Assembly: GCF_900156545.1 (NCBI RefSeq)
Contig: NZ_FTNW01000005.1
Span: forward strand, 1 to 64,000
Direction: 5' to 3'
DNA from: Aquipseudomonas alcaligenes
Lineage (GTDB): Bacteria > Pseudomonadota > Gammaproteobacteria > Pseudomonadales > Pseudomonadaceae
Length of the DNA stretch: 64,000 nt
In this document: piece by piece, positions 8,408-17,090 of the stretch
Numbering within the stretch: the first letter of the stretch is position 1
How the letters are laid out: the number at the start of each line of letters is the position of its first letter
Notes under the pieces: model-generated
What the model saw: the letters and a program-made list of their open reading frames with translations, nothing else
Databases searched by the model: none
Told to the model about the DNA's origin: nothing
Translations under genes and position numbers: made by a program

Positions 8408-9130
8408 TTAAAGCACCGACTTGAGGAAGTCCGCGGTCTCCGGCTTCTGCGGGTTGCCGATGACCTGCTCGGGCGCGCCGATCTCGTGCACCAGGCCGTT
8501 GCGGAAGAACGCCACGCGGTCGGACACGTCGCGGGCGAAGCGGATCTCGTGGGTGACCAGGATCATGGTCATGCCTTCCTCGGCGAGCAGGCGCATGGTG
8601 TCCAGCACCTCGCCGACCAGCTGCGGGTCGAGGGCGCTGGTGGCCTCGTCGAACAGCATGTAGTCCGGGCTCATGGCCAGCGCGCGGGCGATCGCCATGC
8701 GCTGCTGCTGGCCACCGGAAAGCTTGCTGGGGAACACCTTGAGCTTGTCCGCCAGGCCCACATGGGTGAGCTGCTTGACGGCCATGGCCTCGGCCTCCTG
8801 CTTGCTCAGGCCGAGCACCTTGCGCGGCGCCAGCATGACGTTCTCCAGCACGGTCAGGTGCGGGAAGGCATTCCACTGCTGGAACACGATGCCGATCTTC
8901 TGCCGCAGCTTGTTGAGGTCGGTGGCCGGCGCGTGCACCTCGGTGCCGTCGACGCGGATGCTGCCTGTCTGGATCGGCTCCAGGCCGTTGATGCACATCA
9001 GCAGGGTGCTCTTGCCGGAGCCGGAGCCGCCGATGATCGACACCACCTCGCCCTTGTTCACCGTCAGGCTGACACCCTTGATGACTTCGAGGTCGCCGAA
9101 GGATTTGTAGACGTTGTCGATCTCAATCAT
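8408..9130 (-). CDS. Polar amino acid ABC transporter, ATP-binding protein
   Basis: 240 residues. Walker A GGSGSGKST near 35, signature [16 protein letters not shown] near 140, Walker B MLFDEATSALDP and the H-loop VTHEIRF are present. Powers the importer formed with the two permeases and the binding protein of the same operon, most likely for hydroxyproline or its derivatives at the inner membrane. Its ATG overlaps the stop of the upstream permease by 8 bp, indicating translational coupling. Confidence 0.88.
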   Translation of the reverse strand: MIEIDNVYKSFGDLEVIKGVSLTVNKGEVVSIIGGSGSGKSTLLMCINGLEPIQTGSIRVDGTEVHAPATDLNKLRQKIGIVFQQWNAFPHLTVLENVMLAPRKVLGLSKQEAEAMAVKQLTHVGLADKLKVFPSKLSGGQQQRMAIARALAMSPDYMLFDEATSALDPQLVGEVLDTMRLLAEEGMTMILVTHEIRFARDVSDRVAFFRNGLVHEIGAPEQVIGNPQKPETADFLKSVL

Positions 9131-9773
9131 TTTCCTGCCACCTTTTCTCCAGCCGGGCGCCCAGCTGGGCCACCACCAGGCTCATGACGTAGTAGATGAG
9201 GCCGGCGATGCACAGCACCAGCAGCGGCTCCTGAATACGGGTAACGATGGTCTGCGAGGCGCGCAGCAACTCGACGATGCCGATCCACATGACCAGTGCG
9301 GTGTCCTTCATCACGCTGAGCACCAGGTTGAGCCAGCCGGGGAAGGCCACGCGGGTGGCGATCGGCAGCACGATGTAACGCAGGTCCTGGCTGTAGCTCA
9401 TGCCCAGCGAACGCGCGGCGCGGCGCAGGTTGGGCGGCACGGCCAGCACGCCGCTGCGCACCACTTCAGTACAGAAGGCCGCGGCATACACGCCGAGCAC
9501 GATGCAGCCGACGGTGAAGGCGCTCATGTCCATCCCGGCGATGCTTTTGAGGGCATTGAACAGAACGAACTGGATCAGCAGCGGCACGCTGCGGAATACG
9601 TCGAGCACCCAGGCCAGCGGCAGGGTGGCGCGCGGCAGGGCGGCGCGCAGCAGGCCGAACAGCACGCCGGCCAGGGTGCCGATGAGCATGGCGCCGGCGG
9701 TCAGCTTGAGGGTGACCCAGGCACCCTGCAGCATGAACAGCAGGTCGTTGGAGGTGAGGCTGGTATCGAACAT
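9123..9773 (-). CDS. Polar amino acid ABC transporter permease
   Basis: 216 residues, HisM/GlnP-type permease with several membrane helices. The EAA-type loop, containing VPPNLRRAARSLGMS, contacts the ATPase. Lies between the second permease (gap of 13 bp) and the ATPase (8-bp overlap) and should pair with the 9787-10452 protein as a heterodimeric channel. Confidence 0.88.
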   Translation of the reverse strand: MFDTSLTSNDLLFMLQGAWVTLKLTAGAMLIGTLAGVLFGLLRAALPRATLPLAWVLDVFRSVPLLIQFVLFNALKSIAGMDMSAFTVGCIVLGVYAAAFCTEVVRSGVLAVPPNLRRAARSLGMSYSQDLRYIVLPIATRVAFPGWLNLVLSVMKDTALVMWIGIVELLRASQTIVTRIQEPLLVLCIAGLIYYVMSLVVAQLGARLEKRWQEND

Positions 9774-9786
9774 GTGTGCGCCTCCC

Positions 9787-10452
9787 TCAGTAGCGGAACA
9801 GACGCCAGGCCATCAGGCGTGCGGCGAGCACGATGGTCTTGGCGATCAGGTAATAGAGCACCGCCGCGATGGCGAAGTACTCGAAGGTACGGAAGGTCTT
9901 CACGTTGTAGTCCTGGGTGACCCCGGTGAGGTCGTTGTTCAGCCCGACGATGACCCCCAGCGAGGTCATCAGCACTGCCCAGACCATCTGGTTGGACAGC
10001 GGGTGGAAGACGATGCGCAGCAGCTGCGGGACGATGATCAGGCGGTAGGCCTGGAAGGCGCTCATGCCCAGCGAGCGGGCCGCCTTCATCTGCGTTTCCG
10101 GCACCGCCTTGAGGCCGCCGCGGAAGTTCTCCGCCAGGTAGCCGGCGTTGTTGAAGGTGATCCCCGCGACCAGGGCGACCCACGAGCTGACGTGCAGACC
10201 GAAGCTGCCGAGGCCGAAGTAGAGGATGTAGATCTGGAACAGCGACGGGGTGTTGCGGGCGATGGACACCCAGGTGTTGGCGAAATGCCGTGGCACCGGG
10301 TGCTGCATCTGCCGCATCACCGTCAGCAGCAGGGCGATCAGGGTACCCAGGAGCATCGACAGGGCTGCCGTCTCCAGGGTCACCCAGGCGCCCGCCAGCA
10401 TGTCCGGCAGGGCCTTGAAGGCCGAGCGCCAGTGGAAGGTGTAATCGAACAT
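9787..10452 (-). CDS. Polar amino acid ABC transporter permease
   Basis: 221 residues with the His/Glu/Gln/Arg permease topology and an EAA loop around VPETQMKAARSLGMS. The start is ATG at 10452 (MFDYTFHW), directly preceded by an in-frame TTG. The start lies next to the stop of the aconitase-X gene, so translation is likely coupled. Partner of the 9123-9773 permease. Confidence 0.88.
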   Translation of the reverse strand: MFDYTFHWRSAFKALPDMLAGAWVTLETAALSMLLGTLIALLLTVMRQMQHPVPRHFANTWVSIARNTPSLFQIYILYFGLGSFGLHVSSWVALVAGITFNNAGYLAENFRGGLKAVPETQMKAARSLGMSAFQAYRLIIVPQLLRIVFHPLSNQMVWAVLMTSLGVIVGLNNDLTGVTQDYNVKTFRTFEYFAIAAVLYYLIAKTIVLAARLMAWRLFRY

Positions 10453-10455
10453 CAA

Positions 10456-12225
10456 TCAGCGATTCCCTTGGGGTGGAAGTTGACCCAGCCAGGCCGGGAG
10501 TTGTCCCTGGTTGCGCCCCGTGTAGGCGGCCTCGACGCAGGCGGCGAGATTGCCGAAGTGCACTCGGCGGCCCGCCAGGCCTGGCGCGTAGTGGGCGTAC
10601 TTGCCCGAATTGGTCATCAGATTGCGGCTGCCCGGCGGTACCACCGGCTCGCCGAGCATGCACCAGCAGGTGTCGGTGATCAGGTTGGCGCCGAAGCGCT
10701 CCAGCGTGGCGACATGGCCGGCGGCCGTGGCCTGTTCGTGCACGGCACGACCGCAGGTCACCACCAGGGCTGTGTCCGGGTGGCGCTGGCGGCCCTCGCA
10801 AAGCTCGGCCAGGCGCGCCAGCTCGGTGGCCGAGCAGTGCGGATTGCCCAGCGCCACCAGGCTGACCTCGGCCGAGTCGGCGCCGTTCAGTTCCCGCCAG
10901 CTGCCCAGCAGGTCGGCGAGGGTTACCCGCAGCTGCCTGGTCGGCGCCTGGCCGCCGAGGGCGCTGGCCACATCCGGCGCTTCGGGGGTGACCCCGGCGA
11001 TATGGAACATGGGCGCCGCCGAGGTGGTGGCGAAGGCGGCACCGAAGGCCTTGAGGTCGTCGGTATTCGGCGCGCTGCGCTCCAGGCCGCTGAGCACCGG
11101 GATGTCGACGGTGCTGAGCAGGCCGGCGTGGTAGCCGAGCAGCGGCCAGAAGCTGTCGTCCGCATCCTGCGGGGTTTCCACCTCGATCAGCAGGCGTGCG
11201 TGGCGGCCTTCGTCGAGGTGGCTGCCGCAGCGCGGCGCGCGGCCGGTGAGGGCGATGCAGATGTCCAGGTAGTCCGGGTATTTGAGGGTGCGCGCACCCA
11301 GCACGCTGTTGGCGTAGACCACCGCGTTGGACTCGGCCCAGACGATCTGCTCGCCGGCCTTGGGTGCGCTGTCCAGCAGGTAGGGCGCGCAGGTGAAGCT
11401 GAGCGCCGCGCCCATGGCCATGTAGACGTCGCCGAGTTCGCTGGCCGGCTCGCCGAAGGCCGGGTCGATGCCCAGCGCGCGCCAGCGGCGCTGGTCCACC
11501 GAGATCGAATTGAGGGTGGTCGGTACGCTGACCTTCGCGCCCCAGTCCAGCAGCTGGCGGGCGAAGCGCAAGCAAGCCGGGCCGGTGTAGATGCAGCCGT
11601 CGATGTGCGCCTGGGTCACGTCGAGCAGCTCGCGCGCGCCCTGCAGCTCGGCCATGCGCAGTACCAGCTGCATGGCCACCTGGGCCGCGCGGCCCTGCTC
11701 GCCGGCGAGGATGGCGCGGTCACGGTCGCTCAGCGTCAGGCTCGGCGGGTGGCTGCCGTCGTGGGCGATCGGCGTGGCCTGCCAGCCATCGCTCGGCGCG
11801 GCGTCGAACACCTGCAGGTGCGTGCCGTCGACCCGCACGCTGGCGCCGGAATGGGCCGCCAGCTCGGCGAAGGCGGCGTGGCCGATGCACAGCACCGGCA
11901 ACTGCACGTCGAACACATGCTCGGCGACCAGGGCGCCGAGGGTGAGAATCTCGTCGGGTTCGGCCAGCACCAGCGCCGCCGGTGCCGGACCGTTGAGGAT
12001 CAGTTCCAGCAGGACGCTGCTGCCGGTGCAGGAGCCGCGTCCGCTGGGAATGGCCAGCACGCGCCCGGCCAGGGATTGCCCGCTCAGCGGGTGGTGACGG
12101 TCGATCACCTCGCCGCTGAACGGGTCGACGCCGCCCCAGAAGCTCAGGCCCAGGTCGGCGTGGAGCAGGCTGCCCTGCCCCCGTCCCGCGACCAGACTGC
12201 GACCCTTGATGGACAGTACGGACAT
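10456..12225 (-). CDS. lhpI: Aconitase X-type cis-3-hydroxy-L-proline dehydratase
   Basis: 589 residues. The N-terminal part (about 1-140) matches the small DUF126 swivelling domain, with the SGRGSCTGSSVLLELILNGP motif. The rest matches the large aconitase-X (DUF521) domain, including the conserved GNPHCS motif and CGRAVHEQA. Single-chain bacterial aconitase X proteins of this size have been shown to dehydrate cis-3-hydroxy-L-proline to Delta1-pyrroline-2-carboxylate using an iron-sulfur cluster. The product would be reduced by the 3330-4337 enzyme. I chose ATG 12225 because GGGAG sits 8 bases upstream, while the ATG at 12231 is too close to it. Confidence 0.82.
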   Translation of the reverse strand: MSVLSIKGRSLVAGRGQGSLLHADLGLSFWGGVDPFSGEVIDRHHPLSGQSLAGRVLAIPSGRGSCTGSSVLLELILNGPAPAALVLAEPDEILTLGALVAEHVFDVQLPVLCIGHAAFAELAAHSGASVRVDGTHLQVFDAAPSDGWQATPIAHDGSHPPSLTLSDRDRAILAGEQGRAAQVAMQLVLRMAELQGARELLDVTQAHIDGCIYTGPACLRFARQLLDWGAKVSVPTTLNSISVDQRRWRALGIDPAFGEPASELGDVYMAMGAALSFTCAPYLLDSAPKAGEQIVWAESNAVVYANSVLGARTLKYPDYLDICIALTGRAPRCGSHLDEGRHARLLIEVETPQDADDSFWPLLGYHAGLLSTVDIPVLSGLERSAPNTDDLKAFGAAFATTSAAPMFHIAGVTPEAPDVASALGGQAPTRQLRVTLADLLGSWRELNGADSAEVSLVALGNPHCSATELARLAELCEGRQRHPDTALVVTCGRAVHEQATAAGHVATLERFGANLITDTCWCMLGEPVVPPGSRNLMTNSGKYAHYAPGLAGRRVHFGNLAACVEAAYTGRNQGQLPAWLGQLPPQGNR

Positions 12226-12250
12226 CGTCATCTCTCCCGGGCGCGCGCGA

Positions 12251-13069
12251 TCAGTAGTACACGCCGGGCACGGTCAGGTTGGCCGGCTTGATCTCGTCGC
12301 CGACCCACTTCTTCCACAACTCCTCGTAGCGGCCGTTGCGCACCTGCTGGTTGACGAACAGGTTGAGGTAGTTGAGCAGGCCGTACTCGCTGCGCTTGGC
12401 GGCCAGGGACACGTAGTCGACCACGTAGGGCGCGTCACCGGCGACCTTCAGGCCCTTGTACTTGCCGGACTTGAGGGTGGCGGCGGCCACGGTGTTGGTC
12501 ACCACGGTGGCGTCGATGTGGCCCTGGGCCACAGCGAGGATGGTGTCGTTCTGCGACTGATAGGCGCGGAAGCTGCCCGAGCCCCAGGACTTCTGGTCTT
12601 TCTCCAGGGCGATGGCCTCGTAGGTGCCGCTGGTGTTGCCCAGCTTCTTGCCCTTGAGGTCGGCGTAGCTGTTCACCCCGGCGTCCTCGCGGGTCAGCAC
12701 GACCATCTGGAAGGCGAAGTAGGGGATGGTCATGCCCACGGTCTTGGCGCGCTCCAGGGTGTCGGAGGTGGAGGCGACGATCACGTCGGCGCGGCCGGAA
12801 ACCAGCGCCGGGATGCGGTCGGGGAAGGGCGTTTCGACCACTTCCGGCTCCACGCCGAGGACTTTGGCCAGGTCGGCGCAGTAGTCCACGTCGAAGCCGG
12901 CCGGGTTGTTGTTCTCGTCGCGGAAGCCCATGGGCGGGAAGTCCAGGGTCACGGCGCAGCGCAGCTTGCCGGATTCGATGATGTCATCGAGCTTGTCGGC
13001 CTGGGCGGTGGCGGCCAGGGAAGCGCTGAGAGCGGCGCCGAGGGCGATGGCGAGGGTCTTTCTATTCAT
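12251..13069 (-). CDS. Periplasmic amino acid-binding protein of the lhp importer
   Basis: 272 residues with a clear signal peptide (MNRKTLAIALGAALSASLAA, cleavage near TAQA-DK). The mature part is a family 3 solute-binding protein, with a PPMGFRDENNNPAGFDVD motif near 60. It is first in the leftward operon, so it is the most expressed subunit. ATG 13069 is preferred over 13081 because GAGG lies 6 bases upstream of it. A candidate operator overlaps its promoter at 13121-13138. Confidence 0.88.
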   Translation of the reverse strand: MNRKTLAIALGAALSASLAATAQADKLDDIIESGKLRCAVTLDFPPMGFRDENNNPAGFDVDYCADLAKVLGVEPEVVETPFPDRIPALVSGRADVIVASTSDTLERAKTVGMTIPYFAFQMVVLTREDAGVNSYADLKGKKLGNTSGTYEAIALEKDQKSWGSGSFRAYQSQNDTILAVAQGHIDATVVTNTVAAATLKSGKYKGLKVAGDAPYVVDYVSLAAKRSEYGLLNYLNLFVNQQVRNGRYEELWKKWVGDEIKPANLTVPGVYY

Positions 13070-13120
13070 GTGCAGCCTCATGGGTGTCTGATGGTTGGCA
13101 GATGAAACAGATGTATCTTG

Positions 13121-13138
13121 AATTTCGTATACGATATT
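13121..13138. promoter_or_regulatory. Putative GntR operator of the importer/aconitase-X operon
   Basis: AATTTCGTATACGATATT is an almost perfect 18-bp palindrome 52 bp upstream of the binding-protein start, in the promoter zone. It matches the site at 21714-21731 (reverse orientation) with one mismatch and shares the CGTATACG core with 7190-7197. Confidence 0.7.
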
Positions 13139-13349
13139 TGATTAGCAAGGGCTGTGCCGGATTGCTCTGAGTGGACGCGATGAATTGCCCGGCCCGCGCC
13201 ACATAGGCCCGGACGGCCAGAAGCGGCGGTTGTGGGGAGACTATCCGGCCCTTTTCGTGACCGTTCGGTGTTACAGAACGAAGCATGGATGCGCCGACGT
13301 GCCCACAATCGGAACACGGCGGGCGGCGCCCGGTGCGACCCGGCGGTTG

Positions 13350-14102
13350 TCAGGGCTGGCGGTGGGAGTCGCGGTACTGGCTGGGGGAGAGCCCGGTGAG
13401 GGCCTTGAACTGACGGCTGAAGGCGCTGTGATCGGTGTAGCCGCAGCGCAGGGCGATCTCGGTGATCGGTAGCTCGCCGAGCAGCAGCTGTGAGGCCGCA
13501 CCCAGGCGCGCCTTGTGGATCATCTGCCGCGGGGTGAGTTGGAAGATGCGTTTGCAGTGGCGTTCCAGCTGCGCCACCGAGAGGCCGGCGATGGCGGTCA
13601 GCTCGGCCAGGCTGATCGGCTGGGCATAGTGCTGGCGGATATGCTCGTCCACCGCCGCCAGCTTCTGGTAGGCCGGGTGCGCGGCCTGGGCCGCCGGCAG
13701 GTCGCAGGAGATGCCGGCCATGCCGATGACCTGTCCGGCAGGGTTGCGCAGCGCCAGCTTGTGGGTCAGGCACCAGCCGGGCTGGCGGCCGGGGTAGAGG
13801 TGCAACTCCAGCTGGTCGGCCAGCGGTCTGCCGGCTTCCAGCACCTCTTTATCCTGGGCGGTGTAGCGCGGGCCGAAGCGCGAGGGGAACACTTCCTCGG
13901 CGGTGCGCCCGAGCAGCTCGCTCTTGTCGCGGTAACCGCAACGGGTGGCCAGGGTCTGGTTGACCAGCATGTAGCGCGCCTGCGTGTCCTTGACGAAAAA
14001 CACCACGCCGGGCATGGCATCCAGCAACGGGGCGACGGCGCTCAGGCTGGCGAGCAGGCTGGGCAGGTCGGCAGGGGCGTTTGACGGCAGCAGGTCGAGC
14101 AT
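13350..14102 (-). CDS. lhpR: PAS-AraC family transcriptional regulator
   Basis: 250 residues. An N-terminal PAS-like sensor domain (about 25-135, with VVFFVKDTQARYMLVNQTLA) is followed by an AraC/XylS double helix-turn-helix (about 150-248, with ITEIALRCGYTDHSAFSRQFK). Located next to the importer operon in the position held by LhpR in P. aeruginosa, so it is probably the hydroxyproline-responsive activator. The start is uncertain: ATG 14102 and ATG 14132 both lack a clear ribosome binding site. Nothing else is in the 280 bp between it and the binding-protein gene beyond the operator at 13121. Confidence 0.75.
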   Translation of the reverse strand: MLDLLPSNAPADLPSLLASLSAVAPLLDAMPGVVFFVKDTQARYMLVNQTLATRCGYRDKSELLGRTAEEVFPSRFGPRYTAQDKEVLEAGRPLADQLELHLYPGRQPGWCLTHKLALRNPAGQVIGMAGISCDLPAAQAAHPAYQKLAAVDEHIRQHYAQPISLAELTAIAGLSVAQLERHCKRIFQLTPRQMIHKARLGAASQLLLGELPITEIALRCGYTDHSAFSRQFKALTGLSPSQYRDSHRQP

Positions 14103-14191
14103 GGGACGGGCACTGGCCTTCGGGGCGCCCATTCTGCGCAGCGAGGTTCGGCGGGGACAAGTGGCCCGCCGGGTGGCGGGCCACTCATGGG

Positions 14192-16363
14192 TTACTGCAG
14201 GCGCACGCTGTAGTCCTCCACTTCGCCGTAGTTGAAGCTGCCGCAGGGGACGGGCGCGGCGTTGTAGCGCATGGCGATGCGCAGGCGCGTTTTGCCCGCC
14301 GGGGCGTTGCCCGGCACGTTGAGATTGCCGCTGGCCACCGTGCTGAGGGCACGGCCGGAGCTGTACACCTCTTCGCCGGCATCGAGGAAGTCGCCGTCCT
14401 TGTTCAGGTCGATCCAGGCCTTCCAGTACTCGGGATAGGCGCGCCCGGAGAACTGCGGGGTCAGGCGCAGGCTGTTGGCGCCACGCTGCAGGTCGATCAC
14501 CTGGGCGGTGAAGTCGCTGTAGGTGCTGGCGCCGGAGCTGCGGCTGAAGGTGCCGACCTGCACCTGGCCGATCCATTCGGCATTGGCGTTGCCGCTGGCA
14601 GCGCTGCAGTAGCTGGGCTGTGGCGTACCCTCGCCGATCACCAGGAAGCTGGCGCTGACCGCGCCCCAGCTGCCGCCGGCGTCGCGGGCACGCACATAGA
14701 GCAGGTGCTTGCCGGTGGCCAGACCGGTGGTGTCGACGTTGCCGGTGAGGCTTTCGTTCTTGGCGTTGAAGGCGCCGTCCTGCGGTAGCAGAGCGATCGG
14801 CGTGGCGCCGGCCTCCCAGGGCGCCTTGTCGAGGTAGTACTCGGCAGCGGCGATGTTCTGCGTGGCCTCGGTGCCGTTGGCAGTGCTGAAGCGCAGGTCA
14901 CTGGCCGTGGCGCTGAGCGTCACCGGCGTGCCGGCCGGCACGCCATCGGTGGCGGCGCCGCCGCTCAGGGTAACGCTGGCCACGTCCGGCCCGGCCGGCG
15001 TGATGTATGGGGTGCGCACCACCTTGGCGGCATAGATCAGCGCTGGCAGGTTCTTCGGCTTCACCGTGTTCTGGTACACGGCGCAGGTCTGGAAGAACTG
15101 CGTGCCCAGCTCGAAGGTGTAGGCGGCCACGCCCAGTTCGCCGTAGCTGATACCGTCGCTGGTGCCGTCGGTGGGGTAGAGGCCGACCGACTGCTGCGGG
15201 GTGTAGCCGTTGAAGAAGGCGAACTTGCGCCCCAGGGTCTGCAGCGCGGTGCCGTTGGGCGCGGCCTGGCTGGTGTCGCCCCAGGGCCAGAGCACCAGCT
15301 CGCTGTAGCTGTGGATGTCCAGGTGGATGCCGCTGGTGCTGCTCGGCGCGGCATCGTTGCGGTTGGGTCCGCGGCGGTCCGGCCACAGGCTGCGCGCATA
15401 GGCCTCCAGCGTCTGCACCTCCGGCTCGGAGCCGGCGCTGGGGCCGCGGTAGGTGTCGTTGCACTGGTCGCCGCTGGAGCCCTGGCCGTTGGTGCTGTTC
15501 CAGCCGAAGCTGAAGTTGCGGTTGAGGTCGGCGCCGCGGCTGTTGCTGTTCGGCCCGCAGTAGTTCTGGTTGGTGTTCTTGCGCCAGGACAGCCCGGTCT
15601 CGGCCTTTTTGCGACCGTCCGGGTTGGTGTGCAGCATCAGGTGCACTTCGTGGTGGTCGAGAATCCAGGTGGCGTCTGCGTCCACGCCGTAGCCATCTAC
15701 CAGCCAGCGCGCGAAGGCCAGCACCAGCGGCGCGGTGGTGTACTCGCGGGCGTGGATGGCGCTGTTGATCAGCAGCTTGGGCTTGTCGCCGGGCTTGTCC
15801 TTGTTGGTCAGCTTGAGCACGCCGATGTCATAGCCGCCGAGGCCCTGGGTCTTTTCCCAGGACTGGCCGACGTTCAGCCATTCGGCCAGCTGCGGGCGCT
15901 GGCTGGCCATGCCGGCGGCGGCCGCGTAGGTCTCCTCCACCGTCTCGTAGCAGGCATAGCCGGGAATGCTGGCGATGCTCACGTCGCTGGCCGCGCTGCT
16001 GCTCAGGCTACGCTGCTGCAGGCGTTGCTGGATCTTGCCGAGGATCTGGTTGCGCTTGGCGATGAAGTCGTCGGCCACCGCGAAGGTGAAGCCGAACACG
16101 GCCAGCTTCTGCTGTTCTTCCTCGGTCAGCTCCATGATCAGGTAGCCCTGCTCGTAGTGCGATTCGAGCAACTGGCCGTGGAAGCTGATGGCCGCCTTGC
16201 GGGCGATCTCCAGACTGGGGAAGAAGGCCTTGTACACCTGGTTGTTGGCTTTCTCCTGCTCCAGCAGGAGGAAGTCGTCCTGGGCCTGGATCTCGTTGTT
16301 GGCCTGAGCCGCCTGCAGCACGCAGAGGGTGGCAAGGGCGAGGGTTAACTTCCGCTTTATCAT
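14192..16363 (-). CDS. Secreted M14-family zinc carboxypeptidase with GEVED domain
   Basis: 723 residues. A signal peptide (MIKRKLTLALATLCVLQAAQ, cleavage after QA) is followed by an N-terminal pro-region. The peptidase_M14 domain (about 135-435) has zinc ligands His204 and Glu207 in HAREYTT, His351 in DIHSYSE and catalytic Glu418 in TFELG; NRNF at 281-284 is also typical. A linker or Ig-like region follows, then a C-terminal GEVED-type domain (about 575-720) with WIDLNKDGDFLDAGEE and GEVEDYSVRL, probably calcium binding. Start at ATG 16363 with TAGGAAC upstream. It is an extracellular exopeptidase removing C-terminal residues. Its position among hydroxyproline genes suggests it releases peptide-derived amino acids; that is inference. 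Confidence 0.85.
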   Translation of the reverse strand: MIKRKLTLALATLCVLQAAQANNEIQAQDDFLLLEQEKANNQVYKAFFPSLEIARKAAISFHGQLLESHYEQGYLIMELTEEEQQKLAVFGFTFAVADDFIAKRNQILGKIQQRLQQRSLSSSAASDVSIASIPGYACYETVEETYAAAAGMASQRPQLAEWLNVGQSWEKTQGLGGYDIGVLKLTNKDKPGDKPKLLINSAIHAREYTTAPLVLAFARWLVDGYGVDADATWILDHHEVHLMLHTNPDGRKKAETGLSWRKNTNQNYCGPNSNSRGADLNRNFSFGWNSTNGQGSSGDQCNDTYRGPSAGSEPEVQTLEAYARSLWPDRRGPNRNDAAPSSTSGIHLDIHSYSELVLWPWGDTSQAAPNGTALQTLGRKFAFFNGYTPQQSVGLYPTDGTSDGISYGELGVAAYTFELGTQFFQTCAVYQNTVKPKNLPALIYAAKVVRTPYITPAGPDVASVTLSGGAATDGVPAGTPVTLSATASDLRFSTANGTEATQNIAAAEYYLDKAPWEAGATPIALLPQDGAFNAKNESLTGNVDTTGLATGKHLLYVRARDAGGSWGAVSASFLVIGEGTPQPSYCSAASGNANAEWIGQVQVGTFSRSSGASTYSDFTAQVIDLQRGANSLRLTPQFSGRAYPEYWKAWIDLNKDGDFLDAGEEVYSSGRALSTVASGNLNVPGNAPAGKTRLRIAMRYNAAPVPCGSFNYGEVEDYSVRLQ

Positions 16364-16649
16364 GCTTGAGTTCCTATCCAAGTGTTGTTGTGTCGCCATG
16401 CCCGATAAGGCAATGGCGGTTTCTGGCGCCCTCTTGTGGAAGGCGCCTCGACGTGCGGCAGTGGAAGCTCTGGCTGACGACTGCACAGGCGCGGGGAAAT
16501 CCCTTCCTGGCCTTGGGGGTACAGGTGGCCGGTCTGACAACGAGAGTGCGAGAAAACCTAGAAGCCCTTCCGAGGGCTGTCAATTTCTCGCAGGATGGCG
16601 GTGTTTTTTCTGTAGATCGCTGCAGATACTAATGACATGGTGGCAATTT

Positions 16650-17090
16650 ATGCGTTGCGCGAAGTCGTTCGCTTTGCTCCTGCCCTTGCTCCTGGCTCTG
16701 GGCTGCAGTGCCGGGGCGACCGTTGAGGACCCGCTGGCCGCGGAATGGGCGCAGCTGCGCCAGCAGCGCGGGCATTTCGACGGCAGCCCCTGGCGCCAGG
16801 ACCTGGATGCCTGGCAGGGGCACAAGCACCAGCTGATGCAGGACCTGGCCGAGCGGCTATTGCAGGAGCGGCCCGATGGCGCCGGCGTGCGCAGGCTGAT
16901 GGGTGAGCCGGATCGCCAGGTGGCGCCTGGCACCGCTGAGCATGCCGACTGGCTGCGCCGCACCGAATGGCGCGGCGCGCCGGCCGGCGCGCTGTGGAGC
17001 TACCACTGGCGTGGCGAGCACGACCAGCTGCTGGTGGCCCTCGCCGGCGAGCGGGTGGTGGCGGTGGGCTGGCTCTACGCCTGGGAGTGA
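16650..17090 (+). CDS. Small lipoprotein, unknown function
   Basis: 146 residues beginning MRCAKSFALLLPLLLALGC; the lipobox LALGC puts the acylated cysteine at about position 19. The mature domain is acidic and helical at first (AQLRQQRGHF, WQGHKHQLMQDLAERLL), then has a short beta-rich end (GALWSYHWRGEHDQLLVALAGERVVAVGW) reminiscent of BamE/OmlA-like lipoproteins (RLMGEPDRQV). An ATG at 16632 is an alternative start, but 16650 gives the better signal. Divergent from the carboxypeptidase; its 3' end overlaps the oppositely oriented dehydrogenase gene by 16 bp. Confidence 0.7.
   Translation: MRCAKSFALLLPLLLALGCSAGATVEDPLAAEWAQLRQQRGHFDGSPWRQDLDAWQGHKHQLMQDLAERLLQERPDGAGVRRLMGEPDRQVAPGTAEHADWLRRTEWRGAPAGALWSYHWRGEHDQLLVALAGERVVAVGWLYAWE

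Noticed and set aside
9400..12291. A 963-codon plus-strand frame across the lhp permeases and aconitase X
   Set aside because: Antisense shadow of three recognisable genes; composition (Arg/Gly/His/Gln-rich) is not protein-like.
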